Assembly: GCA_016699735.1 (NCBI GenBank)
Contig: CP065008.1
Span: forward strand, 248,001 to 312,000
Length of the DNA stretch: 64,000 nucleotides
Reading direction: 5' to 3'
Source: Alphaproteobacteria bacterium
GTDB taxonomy: Bacteria > Pseudomonadota > Alphaproteobacteria > Micavibrionales > Micavibrionaceae
The position numbers were made by a program, and so were the translations under genes. This document shows, piece by piece, positions 1-8,413 of the stretch. Numbering within the stretch: position 1 is the first letter of the stretch; each line of letters opens with the position of its first letter. Below the pieces are notes generated by a model. The model was not told the DNA's origin, did no database searches, and was given only the letters and a program-made list of their open reading frames with translations.

Positions 1-156
1 TCCCGCTTCCGCGTGATTAAATGCCGCCGTGATCTCCCTGTACGTATCCGCCCCCACCACCCTGGCTTTGAATGTTACAGAGGTTTTGGGATCGGTGATC
101 GCAATCTCATCCCCGACCTTCAAATCGTAGCTGTACCTGTCATCCTGTTTAGACAT
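1..156 (-). CDS. Partial unknown protein, N-terminal 52 residues only
   Basis: The reading frame starts at an ATG at 156 and runs off the left edge of the window, so only the N-terminus is seen. It begins MSKQDDRYSYDLKVGDEI and contains a VGDEIAITDP stretch followed by a FKARVVGADTYREI segment. This arrangement, a 'KVGD' turn and then a beta-rich segment with V-x-x-x-x-Y, is reminiscent of PUA/ASCH-like RNA-binding folds, but the visible part is too short to decide. It is divergent from the TfoX-domain gene at 244. Confidence 0.5.
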   Translation of the reverse strand, partial: MSKQDDRYSYDLKVGDEIAITDPKTSVTFKARVVGADTYREITAAFNHAEAG

Positions 157-243
157 AAGGAAAACTCTAGGGGAACAGAAAAAACTCGGCAACAAAAAAG
201 GAACCGTCTAGAATGAAAAGCCGATAGAACCGGAAAAAATCAT

Positions 244-588
244 ATGCCCTTCGATCCCGAACTCGACAGCCGCCTGAGCGCAACCCTGAAAGGCCGCAAA
301 GGCTTCGAGCGCAAAAAAATGTTCGGCGGCACGGGCTATATGCTGAACGGCAATATGTGCGTGGGCGTCTATAAGGAGTTTTTGATCCTGCGCCTCGGCC
401 CGGAAAAATTCGAAACTCTGTCCGCCAAATACGATGACCTCCGCCCGATGGACATCACAGGAAAACCGATGAAGGGCTGGGGCATGATCGACGCCGCGGC
501 GTGCGATCCTCTGGAATTCGACGAACTCGTCTCCGCAAGCGAAGCGTTTGTAAGGACTCTGCCGGGAAAAAACTTCAAACACGATTGA
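244..588 (+). CDS. TfoX/Sxy N-terminal domain protein
   Basis: A 114-residue protein made of a single TfoX N-terminal domain. The typical features are RKMFGG-like sequence (KKMFGGTGYMLNGNMCVGV, residues about 25-43), the 'LILRLG' strand, and 'MDITGKPMKGW' near residue 78. In gammaproteobacteria the two-domain TfoX/Sxy is a competence regulator. Stand-alone N-terminal-domain versions are widespread and their role is unknown, so competence should not be inferred. There is no strong Shine-Dalgarno sequence before the ATG. The next gene starts 8 bases after its stop, suggesting cotranscription. Confidence 0.8.
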   Translation: MPFDPELDSRLSATLKGRKGFERKKMFGGTGYMLNGNMCVGVYKEFLILRLGPEKFETLSAKYDDLRPMDITGKPMKGWGMIDAAACDPLEFDELVSASEAFVRTLPGKNFKHD

Positions 589-596
589 GACAAAGT

Positions 597-1115
597 ATGA
601 ATAGAGGACAGTTGAAGCTGTGGATCTGGTTAGGCAGCTTTCCTCTATTAATTGTGGCTCTCTTCGCATACGTTGTTTTGTGGAACTATTTTGCATTGCG
701 GAATTCCGCTGTGGTCTTCATGGTGAAGAATCTTGGCATCCACAATTTTGACGTTCGAGAAGTCCAGGTAGAACGGTATTTTAATGATTCGAAAGGGCGT
801 GTGTTCATCTATTTGGATCAGCCTTTTGATTTCGACGATTTGGATAAGCGAAAAATTTATTACAAGAGCTACAACCCGGAAACGAAATCAGACGGCATGT
901 CATCCGAGCAAGCTTCTGCATTATTGGCTAAAAGGTTTGCATTTCATGCCAGTGGATTTGAGTCGTTGGCATTTTCGTCCGAAATGTTAGGAGATTGGAC
1001 TTTATGCCCAAATGAACCGCCGTTACCTGACGGTGACATACCGATAGGGTGCGAAATTTCTATTCTCGCTAAAGACGGCAGGAGGGAAGTGTTCGTATGG
1101 ATATCAACTTACTAA
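597..1115 (+). CDS. Unknown single-pass membrane protein
   Basis: A 172-residue protein with one N-terminal hydrophobic segment (about residues 9-32, rich in L, I, V, F, A) and a polar remainder that would face the periplasm. The ATG at 597 is chosen because the membrane segment follows directly; the frame is also open upstream, overlapping the TfoX-domain gene. Two cysteines near the C-terminus (LCPNEP and GCEIS) could form a disulfide. I do not recognise the family. Its codon use is more AT-rich than its neighbours. Confidence 0.6.
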   Translation: MNRGQLKLWIWLGSFPLLIVALFAYVVLWNYFALRNSAVVFMVKNLGIHNFDVREVQVERYFNDSKGRVFIYLDQPFDFDDLDKRKIYYKSYNPETKSDGMSSEQASALLAKRFAFHASGFESLAFSSEMLGDWTLCPNEPPLPDGDIPIGCEISILAKDGRREVFVWISTY

Positions 1116-1133
1116 CGTCTCTCAGAACCGAAC

Positions 1134-1161
1134 AAAAAAAGCCCCGCATCCACGGGGCTTT
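1134..1161 (-). terminator. Rho-independent terminator of groESL
   Basis: GCCCCG (1141-1146) pairs with CGGGGC (1153-1158) around a 6-base loop. It is extended by A/T pairs and followed on the minus strand by a run of T (the A run at 1134-1140). It lies 28 bases beyond the groEL stop. The other side of the hairpin carries only TTT, so it acts mainly leftward. Confidence 0.85.
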
Positions 1162-1188
1162 CTGAATGTCTGACACTGAACGGGACAA

Positions 1189-2832
1189 TTAGAAATCGCC
1201 CATGCCGCCCATGCCGCCCCCGTGGCCATGACCGCCGCCGGAGGATTTTTCATCCGGCGCTTCGCAGATCATCGCTTCGGTGGTGATCAGGAGTCCGGCA
1301 ACCGAGGCCGCATCCTGCAAAGCCGTACGCACGACCTTAACAGGGTCGATGATTCCGGCCTTCACCATGTCGGTGTACTCGTCGCCTTGGGCATCGTAGC
1401 CATAGTTAAAGTCTTTCTGCTCCAGCAGCTTGCCGACAATAACCGAGCCTTCTTTGCCCGCATTTTCGACGATCTGACGGATCGGGGACTGGATAGCGCG
1501 GCGGATGATCTCGATACCCACATCCTGGTCATCGTTATCACCTTCCAGCTTGTCCAGAGCTTTGGTCGCGTACAGAAGAGCAACGCCGCCGCCGGCGATG
1601 ATGCCTTCTTCAACGGCTGCGCGGGTCGCGTGCAGCGCATCGTCAACACGGTCTTTGCGCTCTTTCACTTCGACTTCGGTCGCGCCGCCGACACGGATAA
1701 CCGCAACGCCGCCGGCCAGCTTGGCCAGACGTTCCTGCAGCTTTTCCTTGTCATAGTCGGACTCGGTATTGTCGATCTGCGAACGGATCTGACCGCAACG
1801 GGCTTCGATGTCCTTCTTCTTGCCCGCACCGTCCACGATCGTCGTATCGTCCTTCGTGATCGAGACTTTCTTGGCCGTGCCGAGCATATTGAGAGCGACA
1901 TTCTCCAGCTTGATGCCGAGATCTTCGGAGATCAGCTGACCGCCGGTCAGAACCGCCATGTCTTCGAGCATCGCCTTGCGACGATCACCAAAACCGGGTG
2001 CTTTGACCGCAGCGACTTTCAAACCGCCGCGCAGCTTGTTGACCACGAGGGTCGCCAGCGCTTCGCCTTCCACGTCTTCCGCAATAATCAGCAGCGGACG
2101 GGAGCTTTGAACGACGGCTTCCAGAATCGGCAGCATGGCTTGAAGCCCGCTCAGCTTGCCTTCATGCAGCAGGATATAGGGGTTCTCAAGAACCGCCTGC
2201 ATCTTGTCGGCATCGGTGATGAAGTAAGGCGACAGGTAGCCGCGATCAAACTGCATTCCTTCGACGATTTCCAGTTCGTTGTTGAGCGACTTGGCTTCCT
2301 CGACGGTAATCACGCCTTCATGGCCGACTTTTTCCATGGCTTCGGCAAGCATATTGCCGATTTCGATTTCGCCGTTAGACGAAATCGTGCCGATCTGACG
2401 GATTTCATCGTTGGTCTTGACGTTTTTGCCGCGTTTCTTGAGGTCGGCGACAACAGCCTCGACGGCCTTGTCAACGCCGCGCTTCAGATCCATCGGGTTA
2501 CGGCCCGAGGAAACGGCCTTGAGGCCTTCACGGACGATCGATTGCGCCAGAACGGTCGCGGTCGTCGTACCGTCACCGGCCTGATCGTTTGCCTTGCTGG
2601 CAACTTCGCGGATCAACTGGGCGCCCAGATTCTGATGCTTGTTGGACAAGGTGATTTCCTTGGCAACCGTCACGCCGTCTTTGGTCGTGCGCGGTGCGCC
2701 GAAGGATTTTTCGATCACGACGTTACGGCCCTTGGGACCGAGCGTCACTTTAACCGCATTTGCGATAATATCCACGCCCTTGAGCAGTTCGGCGCGGGCT
2801 TGTTCCTGAAACAGGACTTCTTTAGCAGCCAT
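1189..2832 (-). CDS. groEL: Chaperonin GroEL (60 kDa)
   Basis: A 547-residue GroEL of normal length. It forms the double-ring ATP-dependent folding chamber capped by GroES. Visible hallmarks are the LGPKGRNVVIEKSFG segment near residue 31, the GDGTTTATVLAQ ATP-binding motif around 86-97, the GGGVALLYA motif near 414, and the Gly/Met tail (GGGHGHGGGMGGMGDF). The start is an ATG with AAGGAG on the minus strand 9 bases upstream. It lies 32 bases after groES in one operon under the CIRCE operator. Confidence 0.98.
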   Translation of the reverse strand: MAAKEVLFQEQARAELLKGVDIIANAVKVTLGPKGRNVVIEKSFGAPRTTKDGVTVAKEITLSNKHQNLGAQLIREVASKANDQAGDGTTTATVLAQSIVREGLKAVSSGRNPMDLKRGVDKAVEAVVADLKKRGKNVKTNDEIRQIGTISSNGEIEIGNMLAEAMEKVGHEGVITVEEAKSLNNELEIVEGMQFDRGYLSPYFITDADKMQAVLENPYILLHEGKLSGLQAMLPILEAVVQSSRPLLIIAEDVEGEALATLVVNKLRGGLKVAAVKAPGFGDRRKAMLEDMAVLTGGQLISEDLGIKLENVALNMLGTAKKVSITKDDTTIVDGAGKKKDIEARCGQIRSQIDNTESDYDKEKLQERLAKLAGGVAVIRVGGATEVEVKERKDRVDDALHATRAAVEEGIIAGGGVALLYATKALDKLEGDNDDQDVGIEIIRRAIQSPIRQIVENAGKEGSVIVGKLLEQKDFNYGYDAQGDEYTDMVKAGIIDPVKVVRTALQDAASVAGLLITTEAMICEAPDEKSSGGGHGHGGGMGGMGDF

Positions 2833-2864
2833 TATAATATCTCCTTAATAGCTATGTTGATGGA

Positions 2865-3167
2865 TTAAGCGGCAATAACGCCGATAATGTCGGATTCTTT
2901 CATGACCATCAGCTCTTCACCGTCGATGGTGACTTCCGTCCCCGCCCATTTGGAAAAGATCACGCGGTCGCCACTTTTAACATCCAGCGGGCGGACTTCG
3001 CCGTTATCGTTGACATGCCCGTTGCCGACAGCGACGATTTCGCCTTCCATGGGCTTTTCAGCGGCTGTATCGGGAATGATGATCCCGCCGGCCGTCTTCT
3101 GGCTCGGCTCGATCCGGCGCACCAGCACACGGTCATGCAGGGGGCGGAATTTAGGTTTTTTTGCCAT
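2865..3167 (-). CDS. groES: Co-chaperonin GroES (10 kDa)
   Basis: A 100-residue GroES, the heptameric lid of GroEL. It shows the N-terminal FRPLHDRVLVRR strand, the mobile loop with KTAGGIIIPDTAAEKP (about 24-39), and the C-terminal strand ESDIIGVI. It is the first gene of the operon. Its leader contains the CIRCE element at 3276-3302. Confidence 0.97.
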   Translation of the reverse strand: MAKKPKFRPLHDRVLVRRIEPSQKTAGGIIIPDTAAEKPMEGEIVAVGNGHVNDNGEVRPLDVKSGDRVIFSKWAGTEVTIDGEELMVMKESDIIGVIAA

Positions 3168-3275
3168 TTTTGTATCTCCATTCGTTAAGAGTTGCAGGCT
3201 TACGGCTCACTCGGATTATTTAGAAAGTAACCTTCGCAGCCAGACCGTAAGCCCCGGTTAAAATCACCCCTGCTG

Positions 3276-3302
3276 TTAGCACTCAGCGGAAATGAGTGCC
3301 AA
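3276..3302 (-). promoter_or_regulatory. CIRCE element (HrcA operator) of groESL
   Basis: TTAGCACTC (3276-3284), a 9-base spacer, then GAGTGCCAA (3294-3302). This differs from the consensus TTAGCACTC-N9-GAGTGCTAA at one position. It directly abuts the -10 hexamer of the predicted promoter and so covers the transcription start. In many bacteria HrcA binds CIRCE and represses groESL until heat shock. Confidence 0.95.
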
Positions 3303-3303
3303 A

Positions 3304-3332
3304 TCTATACCCTGACTGCTGGCGAAAAGCAA
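3304..3332 (-). promoter_or_regulatory. groESL promoter, sigma-70 type
   Basis: On the minus strand TTGCTT (3332-3327), a 17-base spacer, then TATAGA (3309-3304). The spacing is ideal and the -10 ends two bases before CIRCE, which is the usual layout for HrcA-repressed promoters. Confidence 0.75.
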
Positions 3333-3526
3333 GAATCTCGCAAAGAAATTTCCCCAGATGAAAGAACTGAATGAAAAAAGACCTATTGGTGTGTAACGCG
3401 CTGAATATAAATAAGTTTTAGAATAGGACTTATGCCAGCCATGGATTTTGTTTTCAAAGAGAATATTAGTTGCTGTATAATATTAGAAAAATAGAAAAGA
3501 TTACGAAAACAGAGCAGAGGTTACGA

Positions 3527-3790
3527 ATGGCAGAACTGGATAAACAACTAAAGGATTATCGGCTAATAACAGCCAAAATACTCTACCATATGCCTGACTT
3601 TCAGAAGCTTTTACAAGAATTTATCTGGCAGCAATATGACCTTACGCCAAAATTTCCAGAACTGAAGAAGTTTCTCGATTTTTGGGATCGGGAGATCGAT
3701 GGAAAGATTCACTCTGTCTATATCGCCAGACTCGACCTCATCACCCCGGGCGATTACCGTTACGCGGAATGGGAAAAAACACTTCAGTAG
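3527..3790 (+). CDS. usg: Usg-family protein
   Basis: An 87-residue protein matching the Usg family of alphaproteobacteria. Its shape is ELDKQLKDYRL.TA.ILYHMPD at the N-terminus, the FIWQQYDLTPKFPELKKFLDFWDREIDGKIHSV core, and a short C-terminal tail. Usg is named for its position upstream of trp genes in Caulobacter; its biochemical role is unknown. Here it has no trp neighbours. The ATG at 3527 is preferred over the upstream frame extension because homology begins there and CAGAGG lies just upstream. Confidence 0.8.
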   Translation: MAELDKQLKDYRLITAKILYHMPDFQKLLQEFIWQQYDLTPKFPELKKFLDFWDREIDGKIHSVYIARLDLITPGDYRYAEWEKTLQ

Positions 3791-3844
3791 AATAACCAAT
3801 ATTAACAATAGGATAAATAAGAACAAATATCCTTAAATAGCCAA

Positions 3845-4159
3845 TCAGTCGGGGTTGGGCGCAAGGCGCAGGCGCAAACCGTCCAGACTCTCCTCAAGAA
3901 TGATCTGACAGGACAGCCGTGACTCGTCCTTAAGACCAAAAACCTCATCCAACCGCTCCTCCTCTTCGGGACGCTTGGCCGGAAGCTTATTGATCCACTC
4001 CGCATCGACATAAATATGACAGGTCGCGCAGGAACACGCCCCGCCGCACTCCGCCTTGATTGGTAACCCATACTCGCGGATGATTTGCATGACGCTCCAG
4101 CCCTCAACGGCTTCAAGCTCATGCTCGACATCCTGATAATCGACGACAACAATTTTCAT
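3845..4159 (-). CDS. Adrenodoxin-type [2Fe-2S] ferredoxin
   Basis: A 104-residue plant/vertebrate-type ferredoxin with cluster ligands C38, C44 and C47 (C-x5-C-x2-C) and C84 (RLSCQI). An extra cysteine sits at 42. The spacing is that of Isc-type and adrenodoxin-like ferredoxins, which pass electrons to Fe-S assembly, P450s or heme A synthesis. Its start overlaps the stop of the upstream membrane-protein gene by ATGA, so translation is probably coupled. The divergent ctaA gene lies just beyond. In mitochondria a ferredoxin of this type supports Cox15, so a similar partnership is conceivable, but this is inference. Confidence 0.9.
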   Translation of the reverse strand: MKIVVVDYQDVEHELEAVEGWSVMQIIREYGLPIKAECGGACSCATCHIYVDAEWINKLPAKRPEEEERLDEVFGLKDESRLSCQIILEESLDGLRLRLAPNPD

Positions 4160-5004
4160 GAAAACATATTCAGCCGCGGCGGGGGCGGCCCCTCGACCAT
4201 ATCCTTGATTCCATAGGCGCTCGCCACCGTAACAACCGAAAGCAGGATGATGGCAATATACTCACGCACGATGGCGGTCGTGACCACCCACACCGCCGGC
4301 AAATCTGCAAAAATTATCGTGAGAAGCTTTAGAAGCATCTCGGCAGGAAAAACCAGCAGCAGCATCACAAAAAAACTGCAGAGAAAAAGGCTTACGGAGC
4401 TGGAAAGCCCCCTTAACTTTTGGAGATATTCACGGATACCATAACCAAGAGCGAGGGAAACATAAAGAAACCCGAGACGAATGGACCAGAAAGCCGCAAA
4501 GAGAATAAGGACGGCTATGAAAGCCTCGGGAAGACTCGACAGCACATCGGCGGTAGACATGGCCTCTGGCGGCGGCTTGATCTCTTTTTCAGCCCCCAAA
4601 GCACTCAGCCCCATCAGCACATCCGCAACCACCATCTGAAGAACAAAAAGAATGACAGAGGCATAGATGATCGATCGGCGGCGGGCATCCTGCATCCGCG
4701 AAACATAAAGGGCGTTGAATTCCTCAAGTTTCGAGCGCCGCGTATACCCCCACAGCACAAAAGGCTCCCCATAAATCGCATAGCGTACAAGCTCAGCCAG
4801 AAAATACCCCTGTGCAAAAACGGCAGGCAGATCAAGCAACCCGCGCCGCAGGATATTTTCTTCCATCCCCGCTTGAATAATCACGAACTCGCAAAACACG
4901 CCGATAAACACGACCGGAAAGGAAAACTTGAGCAGTTCGACACGATGAAGCCAGACAAACTGATAGCCCTTGACCGCGGCTTTAATAAAATCAAAACTTG
5001 CCAT
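4156..5004 (-). CDS. Unknown multi-pass inner-membrane protein
   Basis: A 282-residue protein with about five or six hydrophobic segments (around residues 28-45, 60-78, 110-130, 155-185, 205-232 and 238-268). I do not recognise the family. It is translationally coupled to the ferredoxin gene (ATGA overlap at 4156-4159) and divergent from ctaA, 92 bases away. Position suggests a membrane or respiratory-chain related role, but nothing in the sequence proves it. Confidence 0.75.
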   Translation of the reverse strand: MASFDFIKAAVKGYQFVWLHRVELLKFSFPVVFIGVFCEFVIIQAGMEENILRRGLLDLPAVFAQGYFLAELVRYAIYGEPFVLWGYTRRSKLEEFNALYVSRMQDARRRSIIYASVILFVLQMVVADVLMGLSALGAEKEIKPPPEAMSTADVLSSLPEAFIAVLILFAAFWSIRLGFLYVSLALGYGIREYLQKLRGLSSSVSLFLCSFFVMLLLVFPAEMLLKLLTIIFADLPAVWVVTTAIVREYIAIILLSVVTVASAYGIKDMVEGPPPPRLNMFS

Positions 5005-5096
5005 GAATCCGATCCGGCGTTAAGGCTTAATCGCGCCGAGAATACAGGATTTACTGAGGCTTTAAAAGGTGCGTTCGCATTAAGAATTGACAGAAA

Positions 5097-6164
5097 ATGA
5101 ACTCAGGATCGCACACAGACACGCCCTTAGGATCAGACCATAAACACCTCTCCACATGGCTCTTTCTCTGCTGCGCCCTGGTTTTTTTAATCATCATCGT
5201 CGGCGCAGTCACCCGCCTCACGGAGTCCGGGTTATCTATTGTCGAATGGAAACCTGTCATCGGCACCCTCCCCCCTATGAACGAGGCTGATTGGCGCAAG
5301 GAATTTGAAGCCTACAAGCAAAGCCCGGAATACATAAAAAAAAATTTCTGGATGACTGTAGAGGATTTTAAAAAAATTTATTTCTGGGAATGGTTTCACC
5401 GGCTTCTGGGGCGCATCATCGGCTTAGCCTACGCACTGCCTTTTTTCTATCTTCTGGCCAAAAGACAGATTCCTCAGGGATATACGCTTAAGTTTCTGAC
5501 CTTGGTTCTACTAGTAGGGTTTCAGGGTGCAATGGGCTGGTATATGGTCAAAAGCGGCCTGATCGACCAGCCCAGCGTTAGCCACTACCGCTTGGCCGCC
5601 CACCTCAGCCTCGCACTCTTGCTCTACAGCCTGTCTTTATGGACGGCGCTGAGCCTTCGCACAAACAAGAAAACAATCAACCGCCAACCAGACAAAGCTC
5701 TCTATTATTCGGGCTGGTGGCTCTTGGGACTAATAGGATTGACGATCCTCTGGGGTGCCTTCACGGCCGGACTGGATGCCGGGTTGGTCTATAACGACAC
5801 ATTCCCGAAAATGGGAGAAGACTGGATTCCCGCCGAAGTTACGAAAGCACATTCGATTCCAACAGCCCTTCTCGAAACCCACGCCGGCGTACAATTTTTG
5901 CACCGTTGGCTGGCGATACTGAGCACATTGAGTATATTTTTATACGTCCTTCTAGCTATCGCCCGCTATAAACGCCAAGAAAAAACCTTTCCCGCGCTGG
6001 GTTTAATGATTTTAATTCAACTCGCCTTGGGACTGACCACACTATTCTCGGGGGTCGCCCTCCTCCCCGCAACCCTGCATCAAGCTGGAGCCGTCATCGT
6101 GCTGACCCTTTTGCTCATGATCTTACACGGCCTCAAGCCGCAAGCTGTACCGCAACACGGTTAA
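5097..6164 (+). CDS. ctaA: Heme A synthase (Cox15/CtaA, alphaproteobacterial type)
   Basis: A 355-residue multi-pass membrane enzyme that oxidises the C8 methyl of heme O to the formyl group of heme A for aa3-type oxidases. The family signature GAVTRLTESGLSIVEWKP is at about residues 37-54. Candidate heme-ligand histidines are in EWFHRLLGR, SVSHYRLAAHLSLAL, FLHRWLA and TLHQAGAV, giving the usual two four-helix halves. No other ctaA/ctaB or aa3 oxidase gene is in the window. The last 32 bases overlap the convergent gene at 6133. Confidence 0.95.
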   Translation: MNSGSHTDTPLGSDHKHLSTWLFLCCALVFLIIIVGAVTRLTESGLSIVEWKPVIGTLPPMNEADWRKEFEAYKQSPEYIKKNFWMTVEDFKKIYFWEWFHRLLGRIIGLAYALPFFYLLAKRQIPQGYTLKFLTLVLLVGFQGAMGWYMVKSGLIDQPSVSHYRLAAHLSLALLLYSLSLWTALSLRTNKKTINRQPDKALYYSGWWLLGLIGLTILWGAFTAGLDAGLVYNDTFPKMGEDWIPAEVTKAHSIPTALLETHAGVQFLHRWLAILSTLSIFLYVLLAIARYKRQEKTFPALGLMILIQLALGLTTLFSGVALLPATLHQAGAVIVLTLLLMILHGLKPQAVPQHG

Positions 6165-6951
6165 ACTGCGCCTTGCAGAACCCTTTTTCCGGCTTGCTCG
6201 ACGCCACCATCGGTGAAACGGAAACGGATGCAGCACCGGGGGCAGGTTCCTGAACAGATACAGGTTCCAAAGGCAGGGCAGCAATCGGAGCTTCAGGTGC
6301 CGAGACCCGGGGATCTACGTGTGGACTCGAGACGGAACCGGCATCGATCGGCCGCACTTCATCGGGAATTTCCACGCTCGAAACGGCTTTAACCTCCTGA
6401 GATGAGGGTCTATTCCTGACCGTGGCACCAAGACTCTGGGCACGCCTGCGAATGGCCTCTTCCTCCTGCTGGTGAGCCGTTAACTTCTCCTGCTCTTTTT
6501 TCTTCTTTTCTTCGTCAGCTTTGGCCAGAAGTCCGGGTTTAACGCGCTCAATAATATTTTCTGCGAAGATCATACGTGAGATATGTGGCCCGTATTGATC
6601 GATAACACTGGCGACATACTCGAAAATCAGGGAACCGGATTTGACGCTTTTCTCCTCGACTTCCGCAAGAGTCGTTTTGAGGCCCAAACGGCAGTCCTCG
6701 GCCTTATCTTCAAGGGTTGCACGTAAAGTGTAGTCCTTTGACTGAACGCCATGAGTATCGAGATCAATCAGTTCAGGTCCGAAAAGATAACCAGCGACAT
6801 CCGGCCATTTCTCCAAAAATTTGTTCCGTCCGCTCATATTCTTGGAAATATAAAGTACGGCGAGAGCGTTCTTCAACTCATCTAGCTTAGGAGAAAACGC
6901 TTTGCGCGAAGTATCATCATTAGAGCTTTTAGGCTTGTTCGCCTGATCCAT
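6133..6951 (-). CDS. Unknown protein with charged coiled region and Pro/Val-rich tail
   Basis: A 272-residue cytoplasmic-looking protein. Residues about 20-135 look globular. They are followed by a Lys/Glu/Gln-rich helix (about 145-170) and a low-complexity tail rich in P, V, S, A and E that ends in FCKAQFNRVAVQLAA. The ATG at 6951 is preferred; another ATG lies 6 codons upstream. Its 3' end overlaps the end of ctaA on the other strand by 32 bases, so both C-termini are read from the same DNA. Family not recognised. Confidence 0.65.
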   Translation of the reverse strand: MDQANKPKSSNDDTSRKAFSPKLDELKNALAVLYISKNMSGRNKFLEKWPDVAGYLFGPELIDLDTHGVQSKDYTLRATLEDKAEDCRLGLKTTLAEVEEKSVKSGSLIFEYVASVIDQYGPHISRMIFAENIIERVKPGLLAKADEEKKKKEQEKLTAHQQEEEAIRRRAQSLGATVRNRPSSQEVKAVSSVEIPDEVRPIDAGSVSSPHVDPRVSAPEAPIAALPLEPVSVQEPAPGAASVSVSPMVASSKPEKGFCKAQFNRVAVQLAA

Positions 6952-7162
6952 GGTGCGTAAACCCCTCAAAAATCTATACGCCGTTAAGGAAAATCAACCA
7001 ACTTTTATTGCACAAACCTAGCATACCAAAAAGCCGGACGGTTGAAACCGCATTTCTTATACACGCGCCCCATGCAACACTAAAAAAACCTTGCCCAAAT
7101 GCATCTTATCAGGTTAATTGTGGCCCTGATAAACGCTCGATAGCCTCTTTTTGGAGTTCAGC

Positions 7163-7693
7163 ATGAACAACTTTCTCGACCTGATCAATTACGCCGCGCA
7201 AAAGCCTGAAATGGTCAGCTCGTTGGCCGCGCAATTCGGACTCGACCAGAAACAGACGGATGAAGTCACCAAAATGTTGATCTCCGCGGTAGCGGGAGGA
7301 ATGCTGAATAATGTTAAGAATGGCGGCCTCGAAAATCTGACCAAAGCCATTGAAACCGGCCAGCACGAGCAGCTGCTTGAGAAGGTGAAAACTCCAGGCG
7401 CAAACCTTTTTAACGTCGTTCAGGAAGGCAACGGCATTCTTGGCCATATCCTCGGCAGCAAGGATGTCAGCCGCCAGGTCGCAAGCGCCGTGCAGCAGAA
7501 AACCAACGTCGAGGCGGACATTATCAAAACAATGCTCCCGATTATTGCCTCGACAGTCATGGGCCTGCTCGCGCAATCGCAACGCAAGCAGGGAAGTTCA
7601 CAATTCTCGGGCAATATGCTCGGCATGCTCGATATGAATCAGGACGGCAACCCGATCGACGATATCTTTAGACTTATTGGCTCATTAAAATAA
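7163..7693 (+). CDS. DUF937-like protein
   Basis: A 176-residue protein beginning MNNFLDLINYAAQKPEMV. It has repeated short amphipathic helices and glycine-rich turns (VAGGMLNNVK, GNGILGHILGSKDVSRQVAS, MLPIIASTVMGLL) typical of DUF937 proteins. A DMNQDGNPIDDI segment near residue 157 is EF-hand-like, a common C-terminal feature of this family. GGAG upstream supports the ATG at 7163. Function unknown. Its last 9 bases overlap the convergent MerT-like gene. Confidence 0.75.
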   Translation: MNNFLDLINYAAQKPEMVSSLAAQFGLDQKQTDEVTKMLISAVAGGMLNNVKNGGLENLTKAIETGQHEQLLEKVKTPGANLFNVVQEGNGILGHILGSKDVSRQVASAVQQKTNVEADIIKTMLPIIASTVMGLLAQSQRKQGSSQFSGNMLGMLDMNQDGNPIDDIFRLIGSLK

Positions 7694-8089
7694 AAGATCC
7701 GCTGCCAAAAAAGCAAAAAAGAACCCGATCGCGTAAATCAGGACCGAAAACCCGGTAATAATCTGGCTCACCAGCCTCAAGCGGGCGCAGGCCTTCGCTT
7801 TGAGCGGATCAATCGGACACGGCAAGAACCGCGCTCGCCATTGCAGGATAACGGAAACCGTCAGCAAAACCCCGGCCACGGAAAACACGATCTTTTTATG
7901 ATCCGAAAGCCAGACCAGCCACGGAGCTGCCGATACCAGCCCCGCGACCGCCGCCCCCATCCCGAGGGTCACCAGCAAGGCCGGCAACGCACAGCAGATC
8001 AGAGTGCCAAAACTGGTAAACAGGCTCAGAGTCGGCAGAACCGCCTGTCGGTAAAGGCTCTTTTCAACCGGATCACTGGCCTTGTCCAT
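7685..8089 (-). CDS. MerT-like metal transport membrane protein
   Basis: A 134-residue inner-membrane protein with three or four hydrophobic segments. A vicinal Cys pair sits in the first segment (TLICCALPALLVTLGMG). A second Cys pair lies in a cytoplasmic loop (PCPIDPLKAKAC), the arrangement used by MerT-type mercury carriers. It is translated from ATG at 8089 with GGAGG upstream and overlaps the MerP-like gene by 17 bases. There is no merA or merR nearby, so the metal may not be mercury. Family assignment rests on topology and cysteine placement. Confidence 0.65.
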   Translation of the reverse strand: MDKASDPVEKSLYRQAVLPTLSLFTSFGTLICCALPALLVTLGMGAAVAGLVSAAPWLVWLSDHKKIVFSVAGVLLTVSVILQWRARFLPCPIDPLKAKACARLRLVSQIITGFSVLIYAIGFFFAFLAADLLF

Positions 8090-8381
8090 CGGTGGCCTCC
8101 TCCCGCTGGATGGAAACCAGCGCATAACCGGAATCATTGATCAGTTTAGTAATCGCCTGATCGTCCATAGTCTGCCCGTCTTTCATGGCCAGCGTAATGA
8201 GCTTGTCGGTCAGATTGACAGCGATTTTATCAACCGCCTCCTGCTTGCCGAACACCTTCTCGATGGCCCGCGCACAGAAATCACAGACCATGCCGTTAAC
8301 ATTGATTTTAACGGTTTCCCCCGCGTACACCGGGCTGCTGAAAAGAACAACTAAGGCAAGCAATAATAAAAAGCATCTCAT
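8073..8381 (-). CDS. Periplasmic heavy-metal-binding (HMA) protein, MerP-like
   Basis: A 102-residue protein with a signal peptide (MRCFLLLLALVVLFSSPVYA) and one HMA domain carrying the metal motif G-M-V-C-D-F-C. It should bind a soft metal ion in the periplasm and hand it to the MerT-like carrier encoded next. The ATG at 8381 has GGAG upstream and gives the proper signal peptide. It belongs to the minus-strand operon running from 9510 to 7685. Confidence 0.85.
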   Translation of the reverse strand: MRCFLLLLALVVLFSSPVYAGETVKINVNGMVCDFCARAIEKVFGKQEAVDKIAVNLTDKLITLAMKDGQTMDDQAITKLINDSGYALVSIQREEATDGQGQ

Positions 8382-8413
8382 TTCAAGTCTCCTTCTTATA
8401 AAGAAAATTTTGG

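Noticed and set aside
1222..2868. A 548-codon open frame on the plus strand opposite groEL
   Set aside because: It is antisense to a perfectly conserved groEL, and its composition (Asp, Arg, His and Phe-rich) is typical of a shadow of GC-biased coding.
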